From Candidatus Aminicenantota bacterium (GTDB taxonomy: Bacteria > Acidobacteriota > Aminicenantia > Aminicenantales > Aminicenantaceae), in NCBI GenBank assembly GCA_020344415.1, contig CP070825.1, forward strand, positions 3,174,768 to 3,238,767: a DNA stretch of 64,000 bases, given 5' to 3'. Position 1 is the first letter of the stretch. The number at the start of each line of letters is the position of its first letter. The position numbers and the translations under genes are program-made. Below, piece by piece: positions 1 through 10,432 of this stretch. The notes under the pieces were generated by a model. It had not been told where the DNA came from, did no database searches, and saw nothing but the letters and a program-made list of their open reading frames with translations.

Positions 1-96
1 AAAGAGGATAATGTTAAATATCTGGAAGGAGGCTCAGGGCAGTGGGTTCTGAAAACACGCAGCTTTTGTCCCAGCGAGCCAAAAGCTGCTCGGTTT

Positions 97-1704
97 CTAA
101 ATAGTAGTTATTTCTTGGAAAGTACCGTAAGCCTGTTTGAGAACAGAAGAGATTTCCCCGAGGGTTGCCTTTGCCTTAACAGCATTGATGATAAAGGGGA
201 AGATGTTTTTTTGGGCCTCAACCGCTTTTTTTAGAGCATCCAATCTCTTCCTTACCTGATTTTCTGGTCTTTTAACTTTGAGCTGGCGAAGTTTTTTGAG
301 CTGAGCCTTTTCTGTTCTTTTAGGAGGGTAGTAAAGATTGAAATAGACTTTTTCTTTCTCATCGATATATTCGTTGAGGCCAACTATAATCTGTTCTTTT
401 CTTTCTATTTGTTTTTGGTAGTCATATGCACTTTCTTGAATTTCTTTCTGAATGAACCCTTTCTCAATGGCAGCAAGCATTCCTCCCATGTTTTCTATTT
501 TATTGAGGTATTCGTTAACTCTTTCTTCTATCTGGTTTGTCAAGGATTCGACGAAATAAGAGCCTCCTAAGGGATCGACAGTATTCGACAAGCCGCTTTC
601 GTAAGCAATGATCTGTTGGGTACGGAGGGCTATTTGGGCTGATTCCTCGCTCGGAAGTGCCAGTGCTTCATCCCTAGAGTTTGTGTGAAGAGATTGGGTT
701 CCGCCTAGGACTGCGGCCATTGCTTGAAGTGTAACCCTGGGAGTGTTGTTCTCTGGCTGTTGAGCTAGAAGAGAAACCCCGCTTGTCTGAGTGTGAAACC
801 TGAATTTCCAGGAAAGAGGATTTTTCGCTCGGAATTTTCCTTTCGTGAGCCGGGCCCAAATTCGTCTTGCAGCACGAAACTTAGCGATTTCTTCAAAAAA
901 ATTATTGTGAGATGCGAGAAAAAAGGAAAGACGAGGGGCGAACCTGTCCACATCAAGCCCTGCTTTGATTGCAGCTTCGATATAAGTAATTGCATTGGCA
1001 AAGGTGAAGGCAAGTTCTTGAACAGCGGTGGCTCCTGCCTCTCTGATGTGATAGCCGCTGATGCTCATGGAATTCCAACGGGGAACATATTTTTGGCAGA
1101 ACGCAAGTATGTCTGTGATGATTTTTAGAGAAGCCTGAGGAGGATAGATATGGGTACCGCGAGCTATGTATTCTTTCAGAATATCATTCTGGATTGTTCC
1201 TGAAAGCTTGGTCCAGGCAATTCGCCTTTTTTGAGCTAAGGCTAGATACATGGCGAGAATGATAGCTGCGGTGGAATTGATGGTCATGGAGGTGCTGACT
1301 TTATCCAGAGGGATTTGCTTAAAAAGAACTTCCATATCTTCTATTGAGTCAATGGCTACTCCTACCTTTCCCACCTCGCCATTAGCTTGCGGATCGTCTG
1401 AATCAAGGCCCAATTGAGTGGGAAGATCGAAAGCGACGCTGAGCCCGGTTTGACCCTGGGAAAGAAGAAAGCGGTATCTTTTATTCGATTCTTCGGCTGT
1501 TCCAAATCCTGCATATTGCCGCATAGTCCACAGCTTCCCCCTGTACATCGTGGGGTAGATCCCTCTGGTGAATGGAAATTTTCCAGGTTTCCCAAGCTGA
1601 TCGGATGGGTTGAACCGAGCTAAATCGTCAGGCCCATAGACTTTTTTAATTTTTATCTGGGAAGAGGTTATAAATTTGGCTTTTCTCTCTTTGTTCGAGG
1701 CCAT
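97..1704 (-). CDS. mutA: Methylmalonyl-CoA mutase large (catalytic) subunit without B12 domain
   Basis: Radical isomerase interconverting methylmalonyl-CoA and succinyl-CoA with adenosylcobalamin. The 535 residues cover only the substrate-binding barrel. The C-terminal cobalamin domain with its DxHxxG motif is absent, as in the two-subunit enzymes where B12 sits on a separate small protein, not seen in this window. By alignment from memory with the Propionibacterium enzyme, RQYAGF gives Tyr64 (its Tyr89), ARGTHIYPP gives Arg182 (its Arg207) and SISGYH gives His219 (its His244). The residue spacing between these three matches exactly. Tyr plus Arg is the methylmalonyl pattern; isobutyryl-CoA mutase has Phe and Gln. 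The AQQPENN segment is typical of this short subclass. ATG start, 3 bases after the enolase stop, so probably co-transcribed with eno. Confidence 0.9.
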   Translation of the reverse strand: MASNKERKAKFITSSQIKIKKVYGPDDLARFNPSDQLGKPGKFPFTRGIYPTMYRGKLWTMRQYAGFGTAEESNKRYRFLLSQGQTGLSVAFDLPTQLGLDSDDPQANGEVGKVGVAIDSIEDMEVLFKQIPLDKVSTSMTINSTAAIILAMYLALAQKRRIAWTKLSGTIQNDILKEYIARGTHIYPPQASLKIITDILAFCQKYVPRWNSMSISGYHIREAGATAVQELAFTFANAITYIEAAIKAGLDVDRFAPRLSFFLASHNNFFEEIAKFRAARRIWARLTKGKFRAKNPLSWKFRFHTQTSGVSLLAQQPENNTPRVTLQAMAAVLGGTQSLHTNSRDEALALPSEESAQIALRTQQIIAYESGLSNTVDPLGGSYFVESLTNQIEERVNEYLNKIENMGGMLAAIEKGFIQKEIQESAYDYQKQIERKEQIIVGLNEYIDEKEKVYFNLYYPPKRTEKAQLKKLRQLKVKRPENQVRKRLDALKKAVEAQKNIFPFIINAVKAKATLGEISSVLKQAYGTFQEITTI

Positions 1705-1707
1705 TAT

Positions 1708-3048
<1,341 letters not shown>

Positions 3049-3094
3049 TCAAAAGAAGCTTTTGAGCGAGTTAAAAGAAAATCCTACTTTTTGC

Positions 3095-3412
3095 TTATTT
3101 TTCAGGGGTAATTTCTTCGGGTGTTTTTTTTGTGAGCTCTTCCTTCTTTTTTTCTACGAACTCTTTTATTGCGTCAATTCCTTCGGTAGTCTTTTCTTTT
3201 ACAACCTTGATCCCTTTTTCAGCCTCTTTGGCAACTTTTTCATAGCCTTCTTTAGCTTTTTCTGCTGTTTTGGCAGCGCCTTCATGAATTTTTTTCCTTG
3301 TTTCTTCTCCACTTGCTGGAGCGAAAAGGATACCTAGAACAAAGCCCGTAGCCGCGCCTACAAGGAAAGATAGAGTAACCTCTAGGGCACTCGAACCCCT
3401 ATTATTTGACAT
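3095..3412 (-). CDS. YtxH-domain membrane-anchored protein
   Basis: Small protein of about 105 residues. One N-terminal membrane segment (about residues 10-28, TLSFLVGAATGFVLGILFAP) is followed by the APxSGEETRKKI motif of the YtxH family. A long lysine- and glutamate-rich amphipathic tail follows, likely coiled coil. I chose the ATG at 3412 because AAAGGAGG lies 5-6 bases upstream; a longer reading frame to 3451 has no such site. The first codons overlap the end of the DUF948 gene by 11 bases, so the two are translationally linked. YtxH proteins are linked to stress and the envelope in other bacteria, but the molecular role is unknown. Confidence 0.8.
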   Translation of the reverse strand: MSNNRGSSALEVTLSFLVGAATGFVLGILFAPASGEETRKKIHEGAAKTAEKAKEGYEKVAKEAEKGIKVVKEKTTEGIDAIKEFVEKKKEELTKKTPEEITPEK

Positions 3413-3773
3413 TTTTATCCTCCTTTCGTTTTTTGAACCGTCGCCAACCAATACGAAGAATGGGAAAAAGAATAGGCCAGAATTTTGAGGAGGGCTTGAT
3501 GATCTTTGAAGAAAGAAACAGCGCTATTTCTGATATGCTCACAGCTGTTTTTTTTGCAGCGTTAAAAACATCGTCGAGATCATCGATTTTGGTATTAACT
3601 TTTTGCTCCGTTTCCTTTAGATTGTTGATGAGCTTCCTCAACTCAACGAGAGTTCTTTCTCCCTCCTTGGCTGTCTTACGGAATTGAACAAATAGAGTGA
3701 TGAGAAAAGTTACAGCCACTACAACGGCAACGGTTATCACTAGAAGCAGAAATTGGTTTAGGGTCAGCGACAT
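3402..3773 (-). CDS. DUF948-type single-span membrane protein
   Basis: About 123 residues. An N-terminal hydrophobic segment (about residues 6-28, LLLVITVAVVVAVTFLITLF) is followed by a predicted coiled coil (ELRKLINNLKETEQKVNTKI) and a basic C-terminus (RRFKKRKEDK). This is the layout of the DUF948 family, which often neighbours YtxH genes as here. ATG at 3773 was chosen over an upstream TTG at 3800; neither has a strong ribosome site. Function unknown; a cell-surface or stress role is inferred only from the pairing with YtxH. Confidence 0.65.
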   Translation of the reverse strand: MSLTLNQFLLLVITVAVVVAVTFLITLFVQFRKTAKEGERTLVELRKLINNLKETEQKVNTKIDDLDDVFNAAKKTAVSISEIALFLSSKIIKPSSKFWPILFPILRIGWRRFKKRKEDKNVK

Positions 3774-3847
3774 CGCACTTAATAAATAAAATAAAAACAA
3801 GACTTTGTCAATTACTTAAAGGGGAACATAAATCCCTCAAAATCCAC

Positions 3848-4074
3848 GACAGCTGAAATGATCTTGAAAATTCCTGAAGCGACATTGAAGATTTAGCCTT
3901 CCCGATCTGTCGTTCGAAGAAATCCGGCGAAGCCGGGCGCCGAGGATCTTTGAGCAGCGGACATCACTTATAGTCCTGAGGAACAGAAGTGCGCAGTTCC
4001 GCAGGCGCTGAGAAGGACACTGAGGGAATGGCGTTAAAAATCTGAACAGAGCAAAGGAATTTCCAAAATCATGC
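3848..4074. repeat. Dispersed repeat copy G1 (second copy at 58368-58542)
   Basis: This gap between the DUF948 gene and the 192-residue gene is mostly one repeat. Read on the plus strand it matches the reverse complement of 58368-58542. It starts GACAGCTGA, runs through GAAGCGACATTGAAGATTTA and CGGGCGCCGAGGAT, and ends near TGAGGGAATGGCGT and AAATCATGCT. G1 carries about 50 extra bases (about 3955-4015) that the other copy lacks. A short reading frame is similar in both copies but has a stop in this one, and differences fall on all codon positions, so I treat it as non-coding. Confidence 0.7.
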
Positions 4075-4104
4075 TATTATTATGGATTTGGGGATGCTTA
4101 CAAG

Positions 4105-4116
4105 GGGAACGTTCCC
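4105..4116. repeat. Perfect palindrome GGGAACGTTCCC
   Basis: A 12-base perfect palindrome immediately downstream of the stop codon of the 192-residue minus-strand gene. Related GGGAACGTCCCC or GGGGATGTTCCCC sites occur at 40691, 58751 and about 61949, so this is one member of a scattered family rather than a private terminator. Confidence 0.5.
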
Positions 4117-4117
4117 A

Positions 4118-4696
4118 CTATTTCCAGAGAACCGCGCGGATGTTGCCTAGATCATATTTTTTTGAAATATTATCTAGAATGCGAGGGAAATTATCGCTGT
4201 TTTTCGATTCAAGTGCATTTTCCCACCCCTCAAAGAGTGGGGACGGGATAAATTCATATTCTTTTTTTATAAGCCTGGAGATCCCTCTTAGAGCCTGCCA
4301 ATGAGTGATCATTAGCAATGCCAAGACACCAAAGAAAACGTTGGGGCCTGGCAGGAGAGCTGCCAATCCACTTATGGGCAGAAGAATAGTTTCTCCGATA
4401 AGAAGGAGAATATGTTTGGTTCTCTGCCTTTGGAGGAAAAAGTAAAATTTGGTTCTTATCTTCTTCTCATCCAAATATCCGGAATGGAGAATTTGAATCT
4501 TATCTCCGTCTAATTTTAGGATTCTTCCGAATGCCTGTTCTTGCCTGAGTATTCTTTGGGGCAAAAGCATAAGCTTTTTTTTGGCCACTTCCCATATTCC
4601 TTTCCAGCGAGAAAATTTTATTTGGATTTGACTGACAGGATCGGTAGAGAAATATCGATATCTATGCCGATAGTCCCGGACGAAAAAGAATTTCAT
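4118..4696 (-). CDS. Uncharacterised membrane protein (192 aa), possibly KHE1-like
   Basis: Not firmly recognised. The first 90 residues are basic and soluble. Two adjacent hydrophobic stretches follow at about 95-117 (HILLLIGETILLPISGLAAL) and 118-134 (NVFFGVLALLMITHWQALRG). A soluble tail ending in RILDNISKKYDLG completes it. The LPGPN...FFxxxxLLxxxxWQALRG pattern resembles, from memory, the Mit_KHE1/DUF2343 family tied to mitochondrial potassium-proton exchange; this is a weak guess. It lies 45 bases downstream of btuC and may be the last gene of that operon. ATG start. Confidence 0.5.
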   Translation of the reverse strand: MKFFFVRDYRHRYRYFSTDPVSQIQIKFSRWKGIWEVAKKKLMLLPQRILRQEQAFGRILKLDGDKIQILHSGYLDEKKIRTKFYFFLQRQRTKHILLLIGETILLPISGLAALLPGPNVFFGVLALLMITHWQALRGISRLIKKEYEFIPSPLFEGWENALESKNSDNFPRILDNISKKYDLGNIRAVLWK

Positions 4697-4741
4697 GGGT
4701 GTGTTTCATTTTAGCATTTCACTCGGAAGAGAGGCAATGTT

Positions 4742-5734
4742 TTATCTTCGCTGGTTCAGCAAATATATGAAGAAGGGAGCGCCTATTACTGCTGTAATAA
4801 TGCCGATAGGCAGCTCTGTTGAGGGAAGTAGAGTGCGTGCCAGGAGGTCAGAGAAAACAAGAAAAACACCACCCGTAAGAGAAGAAAAGAAGAAAAGGTA
4901 TCTATGATCAGGACCTATCAGGAGCCGAATCCAGTGGGGGACGATCAGTCCGACAAAGCCTATTATCCCTGCGACAGAGACGGATGAAGCTGCAAGCAGT
5001 GTAGAAACAACCAAAAAGAGCTTTCTGATGCGATTCACAGGACAACCCAGAGATTGGGCTGTGTCATCCCCGAGAACCAGGAGGTTCATATCTTTAGCAA
5101 ACCATTGAGCTACGACAAAGCAAAGAAAAAAATAAGGCAACATAGCAGTGACTTGATTCCAGCCAGAAAGAGCAAAACTTCCCAGAAGCCAGAAGACGGC
5201 GTGCTCATAGGATTCTGATTTCAGGAATATCAAAAAGGATGTCAGAGCCGATGCCAAGGCTCCAGCAGCAATTCCTGTTAGAAGGAGAGTTTCGACTTTG
5301 TAAACTCCTTTTCTCTGGGATAATACGTAGACGAAAGAGACAATGGCAAATCCTGAAGCGAAAGAAAAAATGCTCTGGAGAGAGAAACCGAACAGGTGCA
5401 CGTTTAGCCCAAGGTATATTGAGAGAATAGCTCCAAATGAAGCTCCAGAGGAGACGCCTACGACAAACGGACCGGCCATAGGATTTTGGAAATAGCCTTG
5501 TAGGATAGCACCAGAAAGAGAAAGACTTGCTCCTACCAAGAAAGCGAGAAGTGCACGAGAGAGCCTGAGGTCGATGAAAATTTTACTGTGGGTATTGTCT
5601 TGATTAACAATTAGATCCCATAAATCCCGAAAACCTGTGTCAGCAGGTCCTATAAGGAGAGAAATCAAAAATCCCGATATAAAGAGAATGAGGAGAAAAA
5701 GGAGGAGACTGGATTTTTTCAAGTTTGTTTTCAC
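4742..5734 (-). CDS. btuC: FecCD/BtuC-family ABC transporter permease
   Basis: Inner-membrane permease for corrinoid, haem or siderophore uptake, about 330 residues with roughly ten hydrophobic segments. Family motifs: GAILQGYFQNPMAGPFVVGV near residue 80, GIIGFVGLIVPH near 260 (the loop that meets the ATPase) and ELPIGIITAVIGAPFF near the end. I place the start at GTG 5734 (VKTNLKK) because it forms a 4-base GTGA overlap with the btuF stop; a GTG at 5752 would add six residues. Third gene of btuD-btuF-btuC. A cobalamin substrate is inferred from the B12-dependent mutase about 3 kb away and from the BtuF partner; iron chelates remain possible. Confidence 0.85.
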   Translation of the reverse strand: MKTNLKKSSLLLFLLILFISGFLISLLIGPADTGFRDLWDLIVNQDNTHSKIFIDLRLSRALLAFLVGASLSLSGAILQGYFQNPMAGPFVVGVSSGASFGAILSIYLGLNVHLFGFSLQSIFSFASGFAIVSFVYVLSQRKGVYKVETLLLTGIAAGALASALTSFLIFLKSESYEHAVFWLLGSFALSGWNQVTAMLPYFFLCFVVAQWFAKDMNLLVLGDDTAQSLGCPVNRIRKLFLVVSTLLAASSVSVAGIIGFVGLIVPHWIRLLIGPDHRYLFFFSSLTGGVFLVFSDLLARTLLPSTELPIGIITAVIGAPFFIYLLNQRR

Positions 5735-6639
5735 AGTTCCTGTTCGAAGCACTGGGGATGGAGAAGGCGAGCCAGTTTGCCAAGGGCATCTATAAGTCGA
5801 GGACCAGGTCTTGTGGAAGGATTTTCATCCAGAAAATAGATTCTGCCTGTTGAAATAGCCTTGATTTCCTCAAATTGACTTTCATTCTTGATCCGCTCTT
5901 TTGTCTTGGAAAATTCTTCAAGTGATTTGGATAAGATGATGATGACTTCAGGATTTTCGTGTAGAAATTGTTCCTTGTTGTAATTCAGCCATTTTCTGGG
6001 GATGTTTCCCGCAATATTCACTCCTCTGGCTTTTCTTACAAGGTCATTGAGGAAACTATCTTTCCCGCAGGTCCAGAGACCCATTCCGTGGAGGGAGAGG
6101 AAGACCTTTGGTTCATGGCGCACACTTAGGAGGGCTATTATGGTATCAGAAAATTTCTTTCTCAAGGATCTGATGAGGATATCGGCCTTTTCCTCCACTT
6201 GAGTGATTGTTCCAATTCTCATGATGAGCGGAAATATAGATTCAAGGCCTGCACCCATTTCCAGGGTGAAAAGAGGCAGATCGAGGTTCCTCATACGTTC
6301 GAGAGCCTTAAGAGTGTTTCCGCGAAAGCCGATGACCAAGTCTGGATTCAATTCTAAAATCCTTTCGAGATTAGGATTCACCATTCCGCCTATTATCTCT
6401 TTTTCCATGGCTTCCTTCGGATAATCGCAATAGCGTGTAACGCCGATAACCCTATCTCCTAAGCCGAGAACGAAAAGGATTTCTGTGATGTTAGGAGCAA
6501 GGGAAATGATTCTCTGAGGAGCAGATTTGATAACGAACGGATAATCCAGAGCATCTCTAATCACTTTATTTTGGCCGATCAGCGAAATGGAGCAGAGCAG
6601 AATCAAGAAGAGAGCAAGCGGTATTTTTTTGCAGCTCAT
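5731..6639 (-). CDS. btuF: Periplasmic substrate-binding protein, BtuF/FecB type
   Basis: Exported binding protein of 302 residues that delivers ligand to the BtuC-like permease. Signal peptide at residues 1-22 (LALFLILLCSISLIGQ). The fold is marked by RIISLAPNITEILFVLGLGD and VIGVTRYCDYP near the N-terminus, NLERILELNPDLVIG near 95, and PSTRPGPRLIDALGKLARLL at the end. These motifs are typical of cobalamin-binding BtuF-like proteins. Its ATG overlaps the btuD stop by 4 bases (ATGA) and its stop overlaps the btuC GTG. No lipobox, so probably soluble in the periplasm. The exact ligand cannot be read from sequence. Confidence 0.82.
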   Translation of the reverse strand: MSCKKIPLALFLILLCSISLIGQNKVIRDALDYPFVIKSAPQRIISLAPNITEILFVLGLGDRVIGVTRYCDYPKEAMEKEIIGGMVNPNLERILELNPDLVIGFRGNTLKALERMRNLDLPLFTLEMGAGLESIFPLIMRIGTITQVEEKADILIRSLRKKFSDTIIALLSVRHEPKVFLSLHGMGLWTCGKDSFLNDLVRKARGVNIAGNIPRKWLNYNKEQFLHENPEVIIILSKSLEEFSKTKERIKNESQFEEIKAISTGRIYFLDENPSTRPGPRLIDALGKLARLLHPQCFEQEL

Positions 6640-7430
6640 GCCTCCCCCGGTGGCTTCGGAATCAGGGATATTTCGGGAAGCCTGGAACGGAGATTCTCTC
6701 TTATGTCAACATCCGCCTGGAAAACTTTTTTGATGTTATCCTTTGTAATCAGCTCTTCCGGCGTGCCTTGGGCCTGGATTTTTCCCTCTTTGAGTAACAT
6801 GAGTTTTTGAGAATAGGGAATAGCAAGATTGATATTATGCTCTGTTAAAAGTATTGTTTTGCCTTTTTCCTCCTGGAGTAGTTTAAGTATATGGTAAATT
6901 TCAACTTGAAAGCTGATATCCAGGTGGGAACTGGGTTCGTCGAGAAAAAGAAGAGGTGTGTCCTGGGCTAATGCCCGGGCAATGAAAACCCGCTGGCGCT
7001 CTCCGCCGCTTAAATGAGCTATTTTTTTCTCTTTCAGATGAACAATCTGCGCGAGGTTCATGATCTCATCGATTAGCTTCAGGTCTGAAGAGGAGGCACC
7101 TCCCAACCGGCGTTGATGGATATACCTTCCCATAAGTATAGTTTCCATCACGCTGAATTCAAATGAGAAGCTGAATATCTGAGGAACATAAGCAATTTTT
7201 CTGGCAGCTTTGCGTGGATTTAAAGAGGAGATGTCTTCGCCCTCGATAATTGTTCTGCCAGAGACATTCTTTAGCAGTCCTTGGAGAGCCTTTATCAAGG
7301 TGCTTTTACCAGAGCCGTTCCGTCCGAGAATAGAAACGAATTCCCCTTTGTTCAAGGAAAAAGAGATGTTCTCTATGACATGCCCATTTCCATATCCTGC
7401 GGAGAGGTTTTTGACTTCAAGAATTACCAT
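6636..7430 (-). CDS. btuD: ABC transporter ATPase, BtuD/FepC type
   Basis: Cytoplasmic ATPase powering the BtuCF-type importer, about 264 residues. Walker A is GRNGSGKST, the signature is LSGGERQRVFIARAL, Walker B is LLFLDEPSSHLD and the switch histidine is in LLTEHN. The CDIS-like ATPases of this family have the same YVPQ Q-loop seen here. I take ATG 7430 (MVILEVKN) rather than a TTG 15 bases upstream. First gene of the three-gene operon; the 500-base gap upstream has no cobalamin riboswitch motif that I can find. Confidence 0.87.
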   Translation of the reverse strand: MVILEVKNLSAGYGNGHVIENISFSLNKGEFVSILGRNGSGKSTLIKALQGLLKNVSGRTIIEGEDISSLNPRKAARKIAYVPQIFSFSFEFSVMETILMGRYIHQRRLGGASSSDLKLIDEIMNLAQIVHLKEKKIAHLSGGERQRVFIARALAQDTPLLFLDEPSSHLDISFQVEIYHILKLLQEEKGKTILLTEHNINLAIPYSQKLMLLKEGKIQAQGTPEELITKDNIKKVFQADVDIRENLRSRLPEISLIPKPPGEA

Positions 7431-7619
7431 TTTAATTAGATACAATCCGGCTCATGTATTTAACCTAAATATTCATAAAAGCTGCTGATACCTTTACTTA
7501 TTTTCACCAATATAAACTTATTCGCATAATTTTTCACTAAATCAGATGATTTGTTCCTTTTGTCAAGCAGAAACGTTCTCATCCTAATACTTTTTAAAAA
7601 AATTTTCAATGGGCTTATA

Positions 7620-7800
7620 CTTTGAAAACTTGAGTTATTTAATGCGATGTGTGCAAACCTGGAAATATGTCTTCGGAATCAGACATTATGGTGAAAAGAC
7701 GCCCATGAACATAATTCTGTCCTTTTCTCTTCATCAGGGCAGAACCTGAGCTCATCAGAGCAGACCTATCTTCTAAGCCAAGAATTCAAGCCTGACCCCA
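7620..7800. repeat. Degenerate family-A palindromic element
   Basis: The gap 7431-7932 has no gene. Its right-hand part looks like an eroded member of the GGGGTCAGGCTT family. The right arm ATTCAAGCCTGACCCCA is intact at 7784-7800. The left side keeps only ACTTGAGTTATTTAATGCGA-like sequence, comparable with the inner part of the copy at 12374. The left terminal GGGGTCAGG is missing. The stretch 7431-7619 is AT-rich and I see nothing else in it beyond a possible minus-strand TTGACA at 7561-7566 with no convincing -10. Confidence 0.4.
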
Positions 7801-7932
7801 AGGGGGTTTCTTGACTTTTAGGGGTGAGAGAACTAATATTTATGATTGAACTTTGAAGGTGAAAGAGGATTGAGAAGAATAATTTTCTCTTCTTTGCTCT
7901 GATCCCAAAACAGACTTAGGAATTATTCAGCG

Positions 7933-10416
7933 ATGAAAGAAGGCTACAATTTTCAGCAGATTGAGGAGAAGTGGCAGAGCATTTGGGAAAAGCAGGAAGC
8001 TTTTAGATCAAGAGAAGATTCCCAGAAGGCTAAGTTTTACTGCCTTGAGATGTATCCATATCCCTCTGGCCACATCCATATGGGCCAAACCCGTAACTAT
8101 GCGATCGGCGATGTTATTTCAAGATACAAAATCATGAAGGGCTTTAATGTCCTTCATCCTATTGGTTGGGACGCTTTTGGAATGCCAGCCGAGAACGCTG
8201 CTATTGAACAGGGCGTTCATCCTGAAAAATGGACTCTTGGCAATATTTCTCACATGAAAGGACAGTTGAAGAGATTGGGTTTTAGCTATGATTGGTCGAG
8301 GGAAGTGAATACCTGTCTCCCCGAATATTATAAATGGAACCAGTGGATCTTTCTGAAGATGTTTGATCAGGGCCTAGCCTATCGGGGAAAAAGCTGGGTC
8401 AACTGGTGTCCGCAATGTCGGACAGTTCTAGCAAACGAGCAGGTTATCGGAGAACAGTGCTGGCGCTGCGATTCAGTCGTAAAGCAAAAGGAGATGGAGC
8501 AGTGGTTTCTGAAAATCACAGATTATGCAGAACAACTGCTATCTGGTCACGAATCTATGGAGAAATGGCCGGAGAATATCCTTGTTATGCAGAAAAACTG
8601 GATAGGTAAAAGTACTGGAGGTCATGTGGTCTTTCCCATCGCTGGTACTTCCCAGTCGATAGAGGTCTTTACAACAAGAGTTGATACAATCTATGGGGCC
8701 ACATTTGTAGCGCTTTCACCCGAGCATCCTTTAAGCCAGGAGCTGATAGCTGACTCAGCTCAAAAGGAAACAGCTCAGGAGTGGATAGAAAGAAATGTTT
8801 CTGAGCAGCGTCTAAGGAAAGATCCGGGTGAAGTGGAGAAAGAAGGGATTGATACGGGGAAAAAAGCGATCAATCCTTATACCGGCGAGGAAGTACCAAT
8901 ATGGATTGCCAATTATGTCTTGATGGAGTATGGTACTGGGGCCATCATGGCTGTTCCTGCCCATGACCAGAGAGATTTTGAGTTTGCTCGGAAATATTCC
9001 CTGTCTATCAAGGTGGTTATTGTTCCAGAAGGGGAATCGCCCACAGAAGAGCTGGGAGAGGCGTTTGAGGGTTACGGAGTAGTCGTTAACTCAGGAACTT
9101 TCTCTGGGAAACCTTCGAAGGAAGCAATGGAAGAAATGATTCAATATGCAGAGGAAAAGGGATTCGGGAGAAAGGATGTTTTATATCGACTCAGGGACTG
9201 GGGTATTTCCCGTCAGCGCTACTGGGGAGCTCCCATCCCCGTAATTTATTGTCAAAAATGCGGAATAACAGGAGTTCCTTTTGAAAATTTGCCTGTGCTT
9301 CTCCCCTATGAAGTTGAGTTTAAGGGAGAGGAAGGTTCTCCTCTTGAGAAAGTCGAAAGCTTTACCAAGACAACTTGTCCGAAGTGCAAAGGAGAAGCCA
9401 GGCGGGAAACAGACACAATGGACACCTTTTTTGACTCATCCTGGTATTTTTTCCGTTATTGTTCCCCTCAGGAAGATGAGATGCCTTTCAATCCCGAATC
9501 TGCAGATTTCTGGATGCCAGTTGACCTCTATATTGGCGGAATAGAACATGCCATCCTTCATTTGATTTATGCAAGATTTTTCTGCAAGTTCTTAAGGGAT
9601 TTTGGTTTGGTTAAGAACGATGAGCCCTTTCCTCGTTTGCTTTCCCAGGGAATGGTTACCAAAGACGGCGCCAAAATGTCTAAATCAAAAGGGAATGTAG
9701 TCGATCCTGATGATATGGTGGAAAAATATGGAGCAGATACTTTGAGGCTTTTTACCCTTTTTACCTCTCCTCCAGAAAAGGAGTTTGCCTGGAATGAGAA
9801 GGGTATCGAAGGATGCTTTAGGTTCCTGAATCGACTCTGGTCATATTTTCAGGAAAATCTTGATCTTTTTGAAAGCAAATCTACCCTTGAAGAAGGAACA
9901 GAACTAGATGATGAGCGGATCAGAGGATTAAGGCGAAAAATCCACCAAACGATAAAGAAAGTAAGCGATGATATCGAGCAGAGATATCATCTGAATACGG
10001 CAGTGAGTTCGATTATGGAGTTCTTCAACCACGCCAAAGGAGAGAGCAAGAAGCTGAGAGAGAGCGAGGAAGGGAAAAATATTTTGAAAGAGGCCCTAGA
10101 AAAGCTTATTTTGCTCCTTTCACCCTTTGCCCCTCATATATGTGAAGAACTCTGGGAGAGAATGGGAAATGAAAATCTTGTGATTCGTGCTCTCTGGCCG
10201 TCTTTTGATCCCAAATTTGCAGAAGAAGAAAAGGTTACAATCGTTGTTCAGGTTAATGGGAAGTTAAGAGGCAGGTTCGAAGTAGAAAGAGATATGCCAG
10301 AAGGGCAAATAAGAGATTTGGCTCTTGGTTTAAGTCGCATCCAGAATCTGCTAAAAGAAAAAGAAGTCATAAAGGTAATTTATATAAAGAATAAACTAGT
10401 CAATATTGTTTTATGA
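7933..10416 (+). CDS. leuS: Leucyl-tRNA synthetase
   Basis: Class I synthetase charging tRNA-Leu, 827 residues, normal length for the bacterial form. The HIGH motif appears as PYPSGHIHMGQ near residue 45 and KMSKS as GAKMSKSKGNVVDP near 580. The editing domain lies between, with TTRVDTIYGATF and YGTGAIMAVPAHDQRD. Zinc-type cysteine pairs occur in WCPQC...CWRC and in CQKCG...CPKC. The anticodon domain has SPFAPHICEELWE. ATG start; no T-box leader in front. lptE follows 16 bases downstream. Confidence 0.97.
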   Translation: MKEGYNFQQIEEKWQSIWEKQEAFRSREDSQKAKFYCLEMYPYPSGHIHMGQTRNYAIGDVISRYKIMKGFNVLHPIGWDAFGMPAENAAIEQGVHPEKWTLGNISHMKGQLKRLGFSYDWSREVNTCLPEYYKWNQWIFLKMFDQGLAYRGKSWVNWCPQCRTVLANEQVIGEQCWRCDSVVKQKEMEQWFLKITDYAEQLLSGHESMEKWPENILVMQKNWIGKSTGGHVVFPIAGTSQSIEVFTTRVDTIYGATFVALSPEHPLSQELIADSAQKETAQEWIERNVSEQRLRKDPGEVEKEGIDTGKKAINPYTGEEVPIWIANYVLMEYGTGAIMAVPAHDQRDFEFARKYSLSIKVVIVPEGESPTEELGEAFEGYGVVVNSGTFSGKPSKEAMEEMIQYAEEKGFGRKDVLYRLRDWGISRQRYWGAPIPVIYCQKCGITGVPFENLPVLLPYEVEFKGEEGSPLEKVESFTKTTCPKCKGEARRETDTMDTFFDSSWYFFRYCSPQEDEMPFNPESADFWMPVDLYIGGIEHAILHLIYARFFCKFLRDFGLVKNDEPFPRLLSQGMVTKDGAKMSKSKGNVVDPDDMVEKYGADTLRLFTLFTSPPEKEFAWNEKGIEGCFRFLNRLWSYFQENLDLFESKSTLEEGTELDDERIRGLRRKIHQTIKKVSDDIEQRYHLNTAVSSIMEFFNHAKGESKKLRESEEGKNILKEALEKLILLLSPFAPHICEELWERMGNENLVIRALWPSFDPKFAEEEKVTIVVQVNGKLRGRFEVERDMPEGQIRDLALGLSRIQNLLKEKEVIKVIYIKNKLVNIVL

Positions 10417-10432
10417 GTTTTTCGGAGCTAAA

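Noticed and set aside
1..96. Small B12-binding subunit of the mutase at the window edge
   Set aside because: The 96 bases show no recognisable DxHxxG region or reading frame I can support.
3848..3960. A small gene inside repeat G1/G2
   Set aside because: The frame has a stop in one copy, and differences between copies are mostly amino-acid changing, so no sign of protein-level conservation.
7431..7932. Cobalamin riboswitch upstream of the btuDFC-like operon
   Set aside because: No GCCACTG-type box or the expected stem pattern on the minus strand; the region is AT-rich and otherwise holds a degenerate repeat.
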